DNA from: an uncultured Porphyromonadaceae bacterium
GTDB lineage: Bacteria > Bacteroidota > Bacteroidia > Bacteroidales > Muribaculaceae
NCBI GenBank assembly: GCA_947176355.1
Contig: CAMWQY010000037.1
Coordinates: 1 to 13,626 of the forward strand
Length of the DNA: 13,626 nucleotides
Direction of reading: 5' to 3'
Under the pieces are notes generated by a model, which was not told the DNA's origin, made no database searches, and saw nothing but the letters and a program-made list of their open reading frames with translations. Both the position numbers and the translations under genes were made by a program. This document shows positions 6,840 through 13,626 of this stretch, in pieces; position 1 is the first letter of the stretch, and every line of letters begins with the position of its first letter.

Positions 6840-8687
6840 ATGAAACGAATAGTCATTCCATTCTGTTCTTTATTGCTTGGGACGGCTTGGGTCCACGCTG
6901 AAGAGTCAATTTCCGCATCATCAACTGAAGCAGATAAGGATATCAACACATATATAGAAGGAGATACTAAGCTCCCCTCCACATACGTAGAGGGTAACTC
7001 AAAACTTACTTCTACATATATATATCAGCCTTCGGAAAAGAAGAATGATACTTGGTGGAGTAAAATCAGAGCAAACGGTTCAATACAATCTGAATTCCTC
7101 ATCCCATACAACTTAAAAGGAGAAAGAACAGGAGGCAGAGATATATATGAAAAGGATGTGCTTAACAACACATATTTTGATCTGACAGTCAATGCTCCAT
7201 ACGTGTCGGTCGGTGCCCGCTTCCAATGGGCTAAATGGCCTCTTCCGGGATATGATAAAGGTTTTGGAGGATGGGGTGTCCCTTATATATGGGCTACCGG
7301 CGGCTACAAATGTTGGCAAGCTACTGTAGGAGATTTCTATGAGCAATTTGGATCGGGACTTATACTGCGCACTTATCAGGAGCGGTCTTTAGGTGTTGAT
7401 AACGCCATCCGTGGAGCAAGAGTCAAAGTGAATCCGGCTCCCGGTGTACATCTTACGGCTCTTGGCGGCAAACAGCGCAGATATTGGGAATGGAACGCTT
7501 CTTGGCTATGGGGAGCCGATGCAGAATGGAGTTTGAATGAAACATTCAAAGACAAATTCAAAAGGAATACAGGTGTGACTCTTGGTTTCTCATACGTCGG
7601 CAAGCATGACAAGGATGAGCAAATTATCGCGACACCTTCCGGCAGTATTATTCCTAAGCCTGAACCTGGATATAATTATTACCTAAATCTCCCACAGAAT
7701 ATTGCAGCTTTCGATGGACGCGTGAAGGTGCGTGCCAATGACTTCAACTTCTTGTTTGAATACGCTACTAAAAACAACGACCCGAACACACTCAACAACT
7801 TCACCTACCGACGAGGAGAGGCGTTCCTTCTGTCAGGAACATATTCAAAAAGTGGATTTTCTGCACTTCTTCAGGCTAAGAGAAGTGACAATATGGATTT
7901 CCGCTCCAAGAGAGTGATCGATGCTCAATATCTGTTGAGTTCTACAGTCAATCATTTGCCTGCATTTACCCTAACTCAGACTTACGCCTTGGCAGCCATG
8001 TATCCATACGCTACCCAAGCTGATGGGGAATGGGCTTTCCAAGCAGACTTAAGATACCTATTTAAGAAGAAGACTACACTTGGAGGCAAATATGGCACAA
8101 ATATCCGACTTAGCGCGAGCTATATTTCCGGGCTTGATTACAACAAACCCGCAGGCTCGACATTAGATAAACGAGAACCCGGCACTAATCAATATAGCGC
8201 CCCTTTCTGGAAAATTGGAGATCTATATTATGCCGATGTCAACTTTGAGTTGAATAAAAAACTTTCCCGTAAGTTTCAGATGACATTCTTCTACATGTTC
8301 CAGAAATACAACCAAGCAATAATTGAAAAAGAAGGTGGTATGGTCACGACTAACATCTTCATCTATGAAGGGCAATGGAAGATGGCAAAAAAGACTCAGC
8401 TTCGATTCGAAGCCCAATACTTGCAGACAAAACAAGATAAGGGAGACTGGTTGGCAGGACTCGTGGAGGTTTCGTTTGCACCTCACTGGATGGTGACTCT
8501 GACAGACACTTGGAACACTACACACAATGATAACTATTATTCTTTTCTTGTGACCTATAATCTAAAGGCCAACCGCTTCACATTCGGATATGGACGAGTA
8601 AAAGAAGGCTACAACTGCTCCGGTGGAGTATGCCGATGGGTGCCTGAGACAAAAGGTTTCAATCTAACATATAATTATACTTTCTGA
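6840..8687 (+). CDS. DUF6029-type outer-membrane beta-barrel protein
   Basis: This is a 615-residue secreted protein with a signal peptide (residues 1-20, ending WVHA). A short Ser/Thr-rich region includes two tandem 11-residue repeats (37-47 and 48-58, TYxEGxxKLxS) and the start of a third. The rest is rich in alternating aromatic and polar strands and ends in TYNYTF, the terminal Phe typical of barrels recognised by the BAM complex. The segment WQATVGDFYEQFGSGL followed by YQERSLGVDNAIRG resembles what I recall of Bacteroidales DUF6029 proteins, whose function is unknown. It starts 20 bases after the thioredoxin gene. Its stop overlaps the next ATG by one base (TGATG at 8685-8689), so the next lipoprotein is probably translationally coupled and may be its partner. 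Confidence 0.82.
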   Translation: MKRIVIPFCSLLLGTAWVHAEESISASSTEADKDINTYIEGDTKLPSTYVEGNSKLTSTYIYQPSEKKNDTWWSKIRANGSIQSEFLIPYNLKGERTGGRDIYEKDVLNNTYFDLTVNAPYVSVGARFQWAKWPLPGYDKGFGGWGVPYIWATGGYKCWQATVGDFYEQFGSGLILRTYQERSLGVDNAIRGARVKVNPAPGVHLTALGGKQRRYWEWNASWLWGADAEWSLNETFKDKFKRNTGVTLGFSYVGKHDKDEQIIATPSGSIIPKPEPGYNYYLNLPQNIAAFDGRVKVRANDFNFLFEYATKNNDPNTLNNFTYRRGEAFLLSGTYSKSGFSALLQAKRSDNMDFRSKRVIDAQYLLSSTVNHLPAFTLTQTYALAAMYPYATQADGEWAFQADLRYLFKKKTTLGGKYGTNIRLSASYISGLDYNKPAGSTLDKREPGTNQYSAPFWKIGDLYYADVNFELNKKLSRKFQMTFFYMFQKYNQAIIEKEGGMVTTNIFIYEGQWKMAKKTQLRFEAQYLQTKQDKGDWLAGLVEVSFAPHWMVTLTDTWNTTHNDNYYSFLVTYNLKANRFTFGYGRVKEGYNCSGGVCRWVPETKGFNLTYNYTF

Positions 8688-9529
8688 TGAAAGCTTCTTA
8701 TCTTACAATAGGACTTTTCCTTCTCGCTGCATTCGCCACCGGATGCGACAACATTAGCGAGGATGACCGATATATTAAGGTGGAGAAACCAGTCATCGAT
8801 AATCCCCGGAATCTTCTCATAATGGAATTTACCGGCAACAGCTGTTCTAATTGCCCGACAGGTGCCTCCATAGTAGAGCAAATTAAAGAGGGGGACGCTC
8901 CGGGAAGGGTGATATCAGTGGGACTTCATCCTGAAGGAGTTCATTATACTTCACCGATCTATAGCATTTACACAGCACCTCAAAAACAAGATTTAAGATG
9001 TGCAGTAGCCACTGCATATTACAAATTTTACGAACCTGCCGGTTTCCCCTGCGCTGTATTCAATGGACTCAAAGCATCTATGTCTACAAGCACAGGCTAT
9101 TGGAAGTCAATAGCATCTGATGCATTGAAATCTTCTGCGGTTTTGAATATCGATGCAAAATCTAATTATGATGAAAATACTCGTACGCTTACGGTAGATT
9201 ATTCAGTTGATTTCCTCGACTATGTCAACAATCAATTGAATGTCAGCGTTTGGCTTGTTGAAAACAAGATAATGGGTACGCAGACAATGCCTGACGGAAA
9301 AATGAATCTCAACTATGAGCACAACCATGTGCTACGTGCATCACTCAATGGAGATTGGGGCGAAGAACTTGGAAAGTCATTCATTGATGGTCAAAAGATA
9401 GAGGGGACAGCCAGTATGACTCTCCAGGAAAACTGGGTAGCTGAAAACTGCGATGTAGTAGTCTTTATTTATAGGGACGACAACAAAGAAGTGGAACAGG
9501 CTATTTCCATTCCATTGTATGAGAATTGA
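8687..9529 (+). CDS. Omp28-like lipoprotein with thioredoxin-type CxxC motif
   Basis: This 280-residue lipoprotein has the lipobox FATGC (Cys20 lipidated). The next residues, DNISEDD, are acidic, like the export signals that send Bacteroidetes lipoproteins to the cell surface. The segment IMEFTGNSCSNCPTG carries Cys53 and Cys56 in a thioredoxin-like active-site context, as in Omp28-related proteins (named from Porphyromonas Omp28). PAGFPCAVFNG (117-127) resembles a cis-Pro loop, with Pro121 followed by Cys122. Cys105 and Cys255 are further cysteines. The C-terminal half (from about 145) looks like a beta-rich domain. It is coupled to the preceding barrel and followed by a DsbD-type gene, which supports a thiol-redox role in the envelope, although an adhesin-like or structural role is also possible. 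Confidence 0.8.
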   Translation: MKASYLTIGLFLLAAFATGCDNISEDDRYIKVEKPVIDNPRNLLIMEFTGNSCSNCPTGASIVEQIKEGDAPGRVISVGLHPEGVHYTSPIYSIYTAPQKQDLRCAVATAYYKFYEPAGFPCAVFNGLKASMSTSTGYWKSIASDALKSSAVLNIDAKSNYDENTRTLTVDYSVDFLDYVNNQLNVSVWLVENKIMGTQTMPDGKMNLNYEHNHVLRASLNGDWGEELGKSFIDGQKIEGTASMTLQENWVAENCDVVVFIYRDDNKEVEQAISIPLYEN

Positions 9530-9530
9530 T

Positions 9531-9564
9531 ATTTTCAAAACTTGAGTTTTATTTAATTGAAAAT
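9531..9564 (+). repeat. Inverted repeat in the gap before the DsbD-type gene
   Basis: ATTTTCAA (9531-9538) and TTGAAAAT (9557-9564) are perfect 8-base inverted arms. Between them lies a smaller hairpin, AAAAC-TTGA-GTTTT. It fills most of the 50-base gap. It might attenuate or protect the transcript or bind a regulator, but in AT-rich DNA it could be chance. Confidence 0.35.
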
Positions 9565-9579
9565 TTATAATTAGATTTT

Positions 9580-11637
9580 ATGAAGAGGCTTACACTTTCT
9601 CTATTTGTAGCTCTTTATGCTGTAATTTTAGGTGTCTCCGGATTCGCAGCTGATGCAGTGAAGTGGGATATAAAACTTGTGGGAGACGGTACGGACTCTC
9701 CAAAAGTCGTAGCCACAGCGACAATTGAGCCCGGCTACCATCTATATGCTATCGACAATCCCGCCGGAGGATCAAATCCTCTCGTGTTCTATTTCGATAC
9801 CAAGGGTTGCGAGACTGTCGGGACCCCGACAGCCGACCATCCTTATACAAAAGAATTTGATGATACTTTTGAAGTAGACCAGCATTTCTATTCCAACAAA
9901 GTTACTTTTACTCAGAAACTGAAACCTACTGCCGCAAGCTACTCGGTAGACGTAGAAATAAAAGGTCAAGCTTGCAATGATACCGGATGCACGCAAGTCT
10001 ATGGAGGAAAGAGTCTTTCCGGAAAGGCGCCTGCCACTACAGCTTCAGAAGTCAAGGACCTGCCGGCTCCCCTACCCTCTACTGAAGAGGTTTCTACCGA
10101 AGAAAAAGCAGAAGCAATAGCTGAAGCAGTAGATTCATTGCATCAGGCAGACGGTCCCCTTATCCCCGGTGTACTATCAAATGGAGATGTGACCAAAGAA
10201 GGATGGTGGACCAACGTAGAAGCTGAACTGCGTGCATTTGAAGAAAATGCTCCTGAAGCTACAAGCAGTCTTCTTTACATATTCATCGCAGGTTTTCTCG
10301 GAGGACTAATCGCTCTCGTCACTCCTTGCGTTTGGCCCATGATTCCTATGACTGTATCTTTCTTCCTAAAGCAGAATAAGAAGAGCCGTCGCAAGGCAAT
10401 CGGGGCAGCAGCTACCTACGGAGGATCGATAATCGTGATCTATGTAGTGCTTGGACTTGCCGTGACCATCATCTTTGGAGCATCAGCACTGAATAATCTT
10501 GCGACGAATGCAATCTTCAACATAATCTTCTTCCTTCTTCTTGTGGTGTTCGCCATCTCATTTATGGGTGGATTCGAACTTACTCTGCCTGCAAGTTGGA
10601 CAAATAAGATGGATTCAAAGGTAGATGCCACGACAGGTATGCTTTCCATTTTCTTCATGGCGTTTACTCTCGTTCTTGTATCATTCAGCTGTACAGGACC
10701 AATAATCGGAACTCTTCTTGTCGAGGCTGCTTCGACGAGCAATTTCGTTTCTCCGGCTGTCGGCATGTTCGGATTCGCACTTGCCCTCGCCCTCCCCTTC
10801 ACTCTCTTTGCAATGTTCCCGACAATGCTCAATAGCATGCCGAAGAGTGGCGGATGGATGAACACTGTAAAGGTAGTGCTTGGCTTCCTTGAGCTCGCCT
10901 TGGCATTGAAGTTCCTTTCAGTAGCAGACCTTGCCTACGGATGGAGAATACTTGACCGTGAGGTTTTCGTAAGCCTTTGGATTGTCATCTTCGCCTTGCT
11001 TGGTGTCTATCTTCTCGGGAAAATCACATTCCCTCACGATGACAAAGTGGAGAAGACTGGCGTCACTCGTTTTATGCTCGCTTGCATCTCCTTTGCATTC
11101 GCCATCTATATGCTGCCGGGACTTTGGGGCGCTCCTCTGAAAGCCATCAGCGCATTCGCACCTCCTACATACACTCAAGATTTCTCTCTCTATGAAGGTG
11201 ATGTTCATGCTGTGGTAGATGACTATGAAGAGGGTATGGAACTTGGACGCAAACTTGGAAAACCGGTAATGCTTGACTTCTCAGGATATGGATGTGTCAA
11301 CTGCCGCAAGATGGAAGCCGCCGTATGGACTGATCCTGAAATCAAAGCTACAATCGACAATGATTATGTGCTTGTGACTCTAATGGTAGATGAGAAGAAA
11401 GCTCTTCCGGAGCCTATCAAGGTGACTGAAAAAGATGGGACTCAACGCACACTCCGCACATACGGCGACAAGTGGAGCTATTTACAAAGATCGAAGTTTG
11501 GAGCTAACGCACAACCTTTCCACGTTCTCGTAGACAATAACGGCAAGCCTTTGGCTCCGGCATTCGTATATGAAGAGGACATTCCCGGCTACAAGCGTTT
11601 CTTAAAACAGGGTCTTGACAATTATAAAAGTAGGTAA
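9580..11637 (+). CDS. DsbD-type transmembrane thiol-disulfide reductase
   Basis: This protein moves electrons from cytoplasmic thioredoxin across the inner membrane to periplasmic partners. The 685 residues show the three-part DsbD plan. A signal peptide (about 1-23) precedes an N-terminal beta domain (about 27-145), whose exchange pair is Cys132/Cys137 (ACNDTGC, CX4C where E. coli has CX5C). An acidic Ala/Glu linker (about 150-225) leads to about eight membrane helices (about 230-515) with Cys250 (VTPCVWPM) and Cys371 (SFSCTGP). The C-terminal thioredoxin domain (about 540-685) has GCVNC (Cys572/Cys575) and cis-Pro646 (AQPFHVL). All six electron-relay cysteines are therefore present. It lies 50 bases after the Omp28-like gene in the same run as a TlpA-like thioredoxin; both are plausible partners. 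Confidence 0.92.
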   Translation: MKRLTLSLFVALYAVILGVSGFAADAVKWDIKLVGDGTDSPKVVATATIEPGYHLYAIDNPAGGSNPLVFYFDTKGCETVGTPTADHPYTKEFDDTFEVDQHFYSNKVTFTQKLKPTAASYSVDVEIKGQACNDTGCTQVYGGKSLSGKAPATTASEVKDLPAPLPSTEEVSTEEKAEAIAEAVDSLHQADGPLIPGVLSNGDVTKEGWWTNVEAELRAFEENAPEATSSLLYIFIAGFLGGLIALVTPCVWPMIPMTVSFFLKQNKKSRRKAIGAAATYGGSIIVIYVVLGLAVTIIFGASALNNLATNAIFNIIFFLLLVVFAISFMGGFELTLPASWTNKMDSKVDATTGMLSIFFMAFTLVLVSFSCTGPIIGTLLVEAASTSNFVSPAVGMFGFALALALPFTLFAMFPTMLNSMPKSGGWMNTVKVVLGFLELALALKFLSVADLAYGWRILDREVFVSLWIVIFALLGVYLLGKITFPHDDKVEKTGVTRFMLACISFAFAIYMLPGLWGAPLKAISAFAPPTYTQDFSLYEGDVHAVVDDYEEGMELGRKLGKPVMLDFSGYGCVNCRKMEAAVWTDPEIKATIDNDYVLVTLMVDEKKALPEPIKVTEKDGTQRTLRTYGDKWSYLQRSKFGANAQPFHVLVDNNGKPLAPAFVYEEDIPGYKRFLKQGLDNYKSR

Positions 11638-11683
11638 TGCATAATTCACAATCATCTTGACAATAAATTTTCAGGAATAAAAG

Positions 11684-12565
11684 ATGTGTCGAATATTTAC
11701 AATCACAATAATGGTGGCGGCTTGCGCTATTGCGCAGGCCGCTTCTGCAACGCAAAATATAAGCGGGATAAATGATACCCCTGAATACAGACGCTATCTT
11801 CAACTTGCGGATTCCGCACAATTTTTTATCGGCAAAGAAAACTGGAGCGAGGCGGCAAGGTGCACGAGAGAGGCATTACGAATGGATCCCGGAAACGTAG
11901 GAAACGTAATGCTTTTCAACAATCTCGGACTTGCCTCAGGAATGGAAGGGAAGTATGGAGAAGCTATGCAATGTTTTGAAATTGCCCTCGGACGAGCACC
12001 GAAAAGTCTTCCTGTGCTCACATCAAAGGCAAAGATCCAAATAAAGTCTTCAGATACAGCCGGGGCTATGGAGACACTTGAAACCATTCTTTCCATTGAC
12101 AGCTTAGCTGAATGGCCGTTGCAGACAAGAGGGCTCCTAAAGATGCGCAATGCTGACTATAAAGGAGCGTTTGATGATTTCTCGCGCCTTACTAAACTCT
12201 ATCCTAACAATACATGGGGCCCTGGAGGTCTTGCCAAGTGCATGGAAATTCAGGGATATCTCTCTGAGGCAGCCGGATACTATGCTGATGCTATAAAGCG
12301 AACGTTGCCAGATGATGAAGACAGAGTGGAATTTCAGTTGGGGCTCATTGAAAACCTTGGACATACAGGAAAACTAAGCGAAGCATTGGATATAGCTAAG
12401 GATGCCATCAACGAGCATCCACACGATGGCAGGCTGTATCTTTTAAGAGGATGGATTAAGAAACTCCTACTTATCTACAGGGAAGCAGAAGCTGATAAAA
12501 AACTTGCCATTGATTATGGGGTTGATTACCAAACCGTTGAGCGTTTTTTCCCGGAAAAACGATGA
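11684..12565 (+). CDS. Secreted TPR-repeat protein
   Basis: This 293-residue protein has an N-terminal signal peptide (about residues 1-20, cleavage near AQAASA) and then an all-helical chain. It reads as about seven tetratricopeptide repeats, roughly 35-69, 75-108, 109-141, 142-176, 177-211, 221-257 and 258-290. Typical TPR positions are visible in EAARCTREALRMDPGN, GEAMQCFEIALGRAPKS and EALDIAKDAINEHP. It should act in the periplasm as a scaffold for protein-protein contacts; no enzyme motif is seen. It is 46 bases downstream of the DsbD-type gene on the same strand and may belong to its operon, although it has no CxxC motif. The specific partner is unknown. Confidence 0.8.
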   Translation: MCRIFTITIMVAACAIAQAASATQNISGINDTPEYRRYLQLADSAQFFIGKENWSEAARCTREALRMDPGNVGNVMLFNNLGLASGMEGKYGEAMQCFEIALGRAPKSLPVLTSKAKIQIKSSDTAGAMETLETILSIDSLAEWPLQTRGLLKMRNADYKGAFDDFSRLTKLYPNNTWGPGGLAKCMEIQGYLSEAAGYYADAIKRTLPDDEDRVEFQLGLIENLGHTGKLSEALDIAKDAINEHPHDGRLYLLRGWIKKLLLIYREAEADKKLAIDYGVDYQTVERFFPEKR

Positions 12566-12586
12566 AAAAGATATTGACACCCCCTT

Positions 12587-12605
12587 TCCGACATCGGATT
12601 TTTTT
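12587..12605 (+). terminator. Weak intrinsic terminator after the TPR gene
   Basis: TCCG (12587-12590) pairs with CGGA (12595-12598) around ACAT and is followed by seven T residues (12599-12605). The stem is only four pairs, so read-through into the next gene is plausible. It abuts the next promoter element. Confidence 0.4.
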
Positions 12606-12607
12606 AT

Positions 12608-12615
12608 TAATTTTG
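12608..12615 (+). promoter_or_regulatory. -7 element (TAATTTTG) for the HU-CCDC81 gene
   Basis: TAATTTTG fits the TAnnTTTG consensus exactly. At 19 bases upstream there is only TTTC (12585-12588), an imperfect -33 box; a TTGACA at 12574-12579 is too far away. The leader to the ATG at 12705 would be about 83 bases and holds a near-perfect 12-base direct repeat (12615-12626 and 12642-12653) and a six-codon mini-ORF. Confidence 0.5.
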
Positions 12616-12639
12616 CAATCGCAAACAGGAGGCGACTAA

Positions 12640-12660
12640 ATGCAATTGCAAACTGCATGA
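12640..12660 (+). other. Six-codon mini-ORF behind a perfect Shine-Dalgarno
   Basis: AGGAGG at 12627-12632 is followed after seven bases by ATG at 12640. The frame encodes MQLQTA and stops at TGA 12658-12660. The stop overlaps another ATG (12657-12659, ATGA) that is in frame with the HU-CCDC81 gene and would add 16 residues to it. It may be a leader that feeds ribosomes to the gene, or it may be fortuitous. Confidence 0.25.
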
Positions 12661-12704
12661 ATGAGACTCCAACGAAACACGTAAATTTTATTAACATAAC
12701 AACG

Positions 12705-13454
12705 ATGGACATACTTCCTCTTCATATTGAATATCTGCTTACGCGCCATGACTGTGTCATTGTGCCCGGAATCGGAGCTTTCATTGCTACCGAAACGGAA
12801 GCATTTATCGATCTTGAAAACGGTGTCATCCGGCCTCGACGTCGCGAAATAAGCTTCAACAGTAGCGTAGTGACCGACGACGGACTCCTCGCCCACTCCA
12901 TCGCCCGACATGAAGGCCTTTCTTACGAAGAGGCTCGTCGCACACTTTCATCTCTAATCGAAAGAATGACGGCTGACTTGAACGGAGAAGGGGAAGTTTC
13001 AGTCGGAATGATCGGTCGTCTTCTCAAAGATTCTGAAGGACTGATAAACTTCCAGCCCAGACGATCAACCGTAGAATCTGACTTATATCCGGAAATCAAG
13101 CTTAATGAAAAGAGGATTGAATCAGCAGATAATTCACAAGTTGAGACCGAATGGGTTGAAGAGCCCGAAGCCGAGGACGAAAATGTCCGCATAATAAAGG
13201 TTCCGGCAGACAGATATGTCTTTACTATCAGCAAGCGAGCAGTACATGCGGCAGCTATGCTTATCACGATAATTACCATAGGACTCTCCCTTATGATTCC
13301 AATCAACCATGACAATGAGCAAAAAGCATCTGTGATTTCTATTGAGGGGTTCTTCCACCATAAAGTAAACGTTGAAAAACTTACTGACTCAAAAAACTCA
13401 ACAATAGAAAAAACTGATTCTATAGCCATAACTTCAAAGCCATCAGAACTTTAA
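12705..13454 (+). CDS. HU-CCDC81-type membrane protein, no SPOR domain
   Basis: The 249-residue product begins MDILPLHIEYLLTRHDCVIV and continues PGIGAF, the hallmark start of Bacteroidetes proteins with paired HU-like CCDC81 domains (about residues 1-60 and 62-118; FQPRRS ends the second). An acidic linker (about 135-162, rich in Glu) is followed by one membrane helix (about 180-200) and a short polar tail of about 49 residues. The N-terminal domains have no signal peptide and should be cytoplasmic, leaving the tail in the periplasm. Relatives I recall end in a peptidoglycan-binding SPOR domain; this one does not, and there is no room for one before the tRNA. ATG 12705 was chosen because it matches the family start. 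An in-frame ATG at 12657 is the alternative. A role in envelope or division-site organisation is inferred only. Confidence 0.78.
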   Translation: MDILPLHIEYLLTRHDCVIVPGIGAFIATETEAFIDLENGVIRPRRREISFNSSVVTDDGLLAHSIARHEGLSYEEARRTLSSLIERMTADLNGEGEVSVGMIGRLLKDSEGLINFQPRRSTVESDLYPEIKLNEKRIESADNSQVETEWVEEPEAEDENVRIIKVPADRYVFTISKRAVHAAAMLITIITIGLSLMIPINHDNEQKASVISIEGFFHHKVNVEKLTDSKNSTIEKTDSIAITSKPSEL

Positions 13455-13507
13455 ATCGCATTGCCAAAGATTAAACATTAGTAAAAAGAAAAAAATATTC
13501 AAAAAAA

Positions 13508-13539
13508 TTTGCACAGTTCAGAAAAAAGCAGTAACTTTG
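13508..13539 (+). promoter_or_regulatory. Bacteroidetes promoter for tRNA-Gly
   Basis: TTTG at 13508-13511, exactly 20 bases, then TAACTTTG at 13532-13539. This is a perfect -33/-7 pair. The expected start is near 13546, 27 bases before the mature tRNA end. Confidence 0.85.
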
Positions 13540-13550
13540 CAACGCAAAAA

Positions 13551-13566
13551 CGAGGGACACCCCTCG
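13551..13566 (+). other. Hairpin in the tRNA 5' leader
   Basis: CGAGGG (13551-13556) pairs perfectly with CCCTCG (13561-13566) around an ACAC loop, six bases upstream of the tRNA. It lies in the segment that RNase P would remove. It may influence processing or stability of the precursor. Confidence 0.55.
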
Positions 13567-13572
13567 AAAACT

Positions 13573-13626
<54 letters not shown>

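Noticed and set aside
12543..12560. Palindromic GTTTTTTCCCGGAAAAAC as a terminator of the TPR gene
   Set aside because: It lies inside the last codons and no T-run follows. The hairpin at 12587-12605 with seven T residues is a better though weak candidate.
12504..12704. An earlier start for the HU-CCDC81 gene at 12504
   Set aside because: It would overlap the TPR gene and read through the terminator and promoter region. The family-like N-terminus begins at 12705.

Overview
The window looks like chromosomal DNA of a Bacteroidales bacterium. The evidence is Bacteroidetes-type promoters (a TTTG box, about 20 bases, then TAnnTTTG), starts mostly without Shine-Dalgarno sequences, and families typical of the order: a DUF3127 protein ending in DDLPF, a DUF6029-type barrel, an Omp28-like lipoprotein and an HU-CCDC81-type protein. 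A gut Muribaculaceae-like genome is a reasonable guess, but the family cannot be fixed from sequence reading alone. All genes found are on the + strand. I saw no mobile element, CRISPR array or phage gene.

Layout. (1) 1-4516: the end of a tripartite drug-efflux operon, with an RND pump (5' end outside the window) followed after 4 bases by its TolC/NodT-type outer-membrane lipoprotein. (2) 4517-5460: a hairpin-forming repeat, then a stand-alone lpxA homologue (first acyl transfer of lipid A synthesis) closed by a clear intrinsic terminator. (3) 5480-6091: a self-contained unit of promoter, DUF3127 OB-fold protein with a Pro/Gln/Tyr-rich repeat tail, and strong terminator. (4) 6214-12565: a long leader, then five close same-strand genes: a periplasmic TlpA-like thioredoxin, a DUF6029-type outer-membrane barrel, an Omp28-like lipoprotein with a CxxC motif, a DsbD-type transmembrane reductase and a secreted TPR protein. 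(5) 12587-13454: a weak terminator, promoter elements and an HU-CCDC81-type membrane protein. (6) 13508-13626: a canonical promoter, a leader hairpin and a tRNA-Gly(GCC) cut by the window edge.

How the genes may work together. The most interesting block is region 4. DsbD-type proteins carry electrons from cytoplasmic thioredoxin across the inner membrane. Next to this one lie a soluble periplasmic CxxC protein and an outer-membrane lipoprotein with a thioredoxin-like CxxC and a Pro-Cys loop, the latter translationally coupled to a barrel. This suggests a thiol-redox relay reaching the outer membrane or cell surface. That is an inference from gene order and motifs, not a demonstrated system. 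Smaller oddities are two upstream reading frames that overlap or lead into downstream starts, one with a perfect AGGAGG, and a palindromic leader just before the tRNA.
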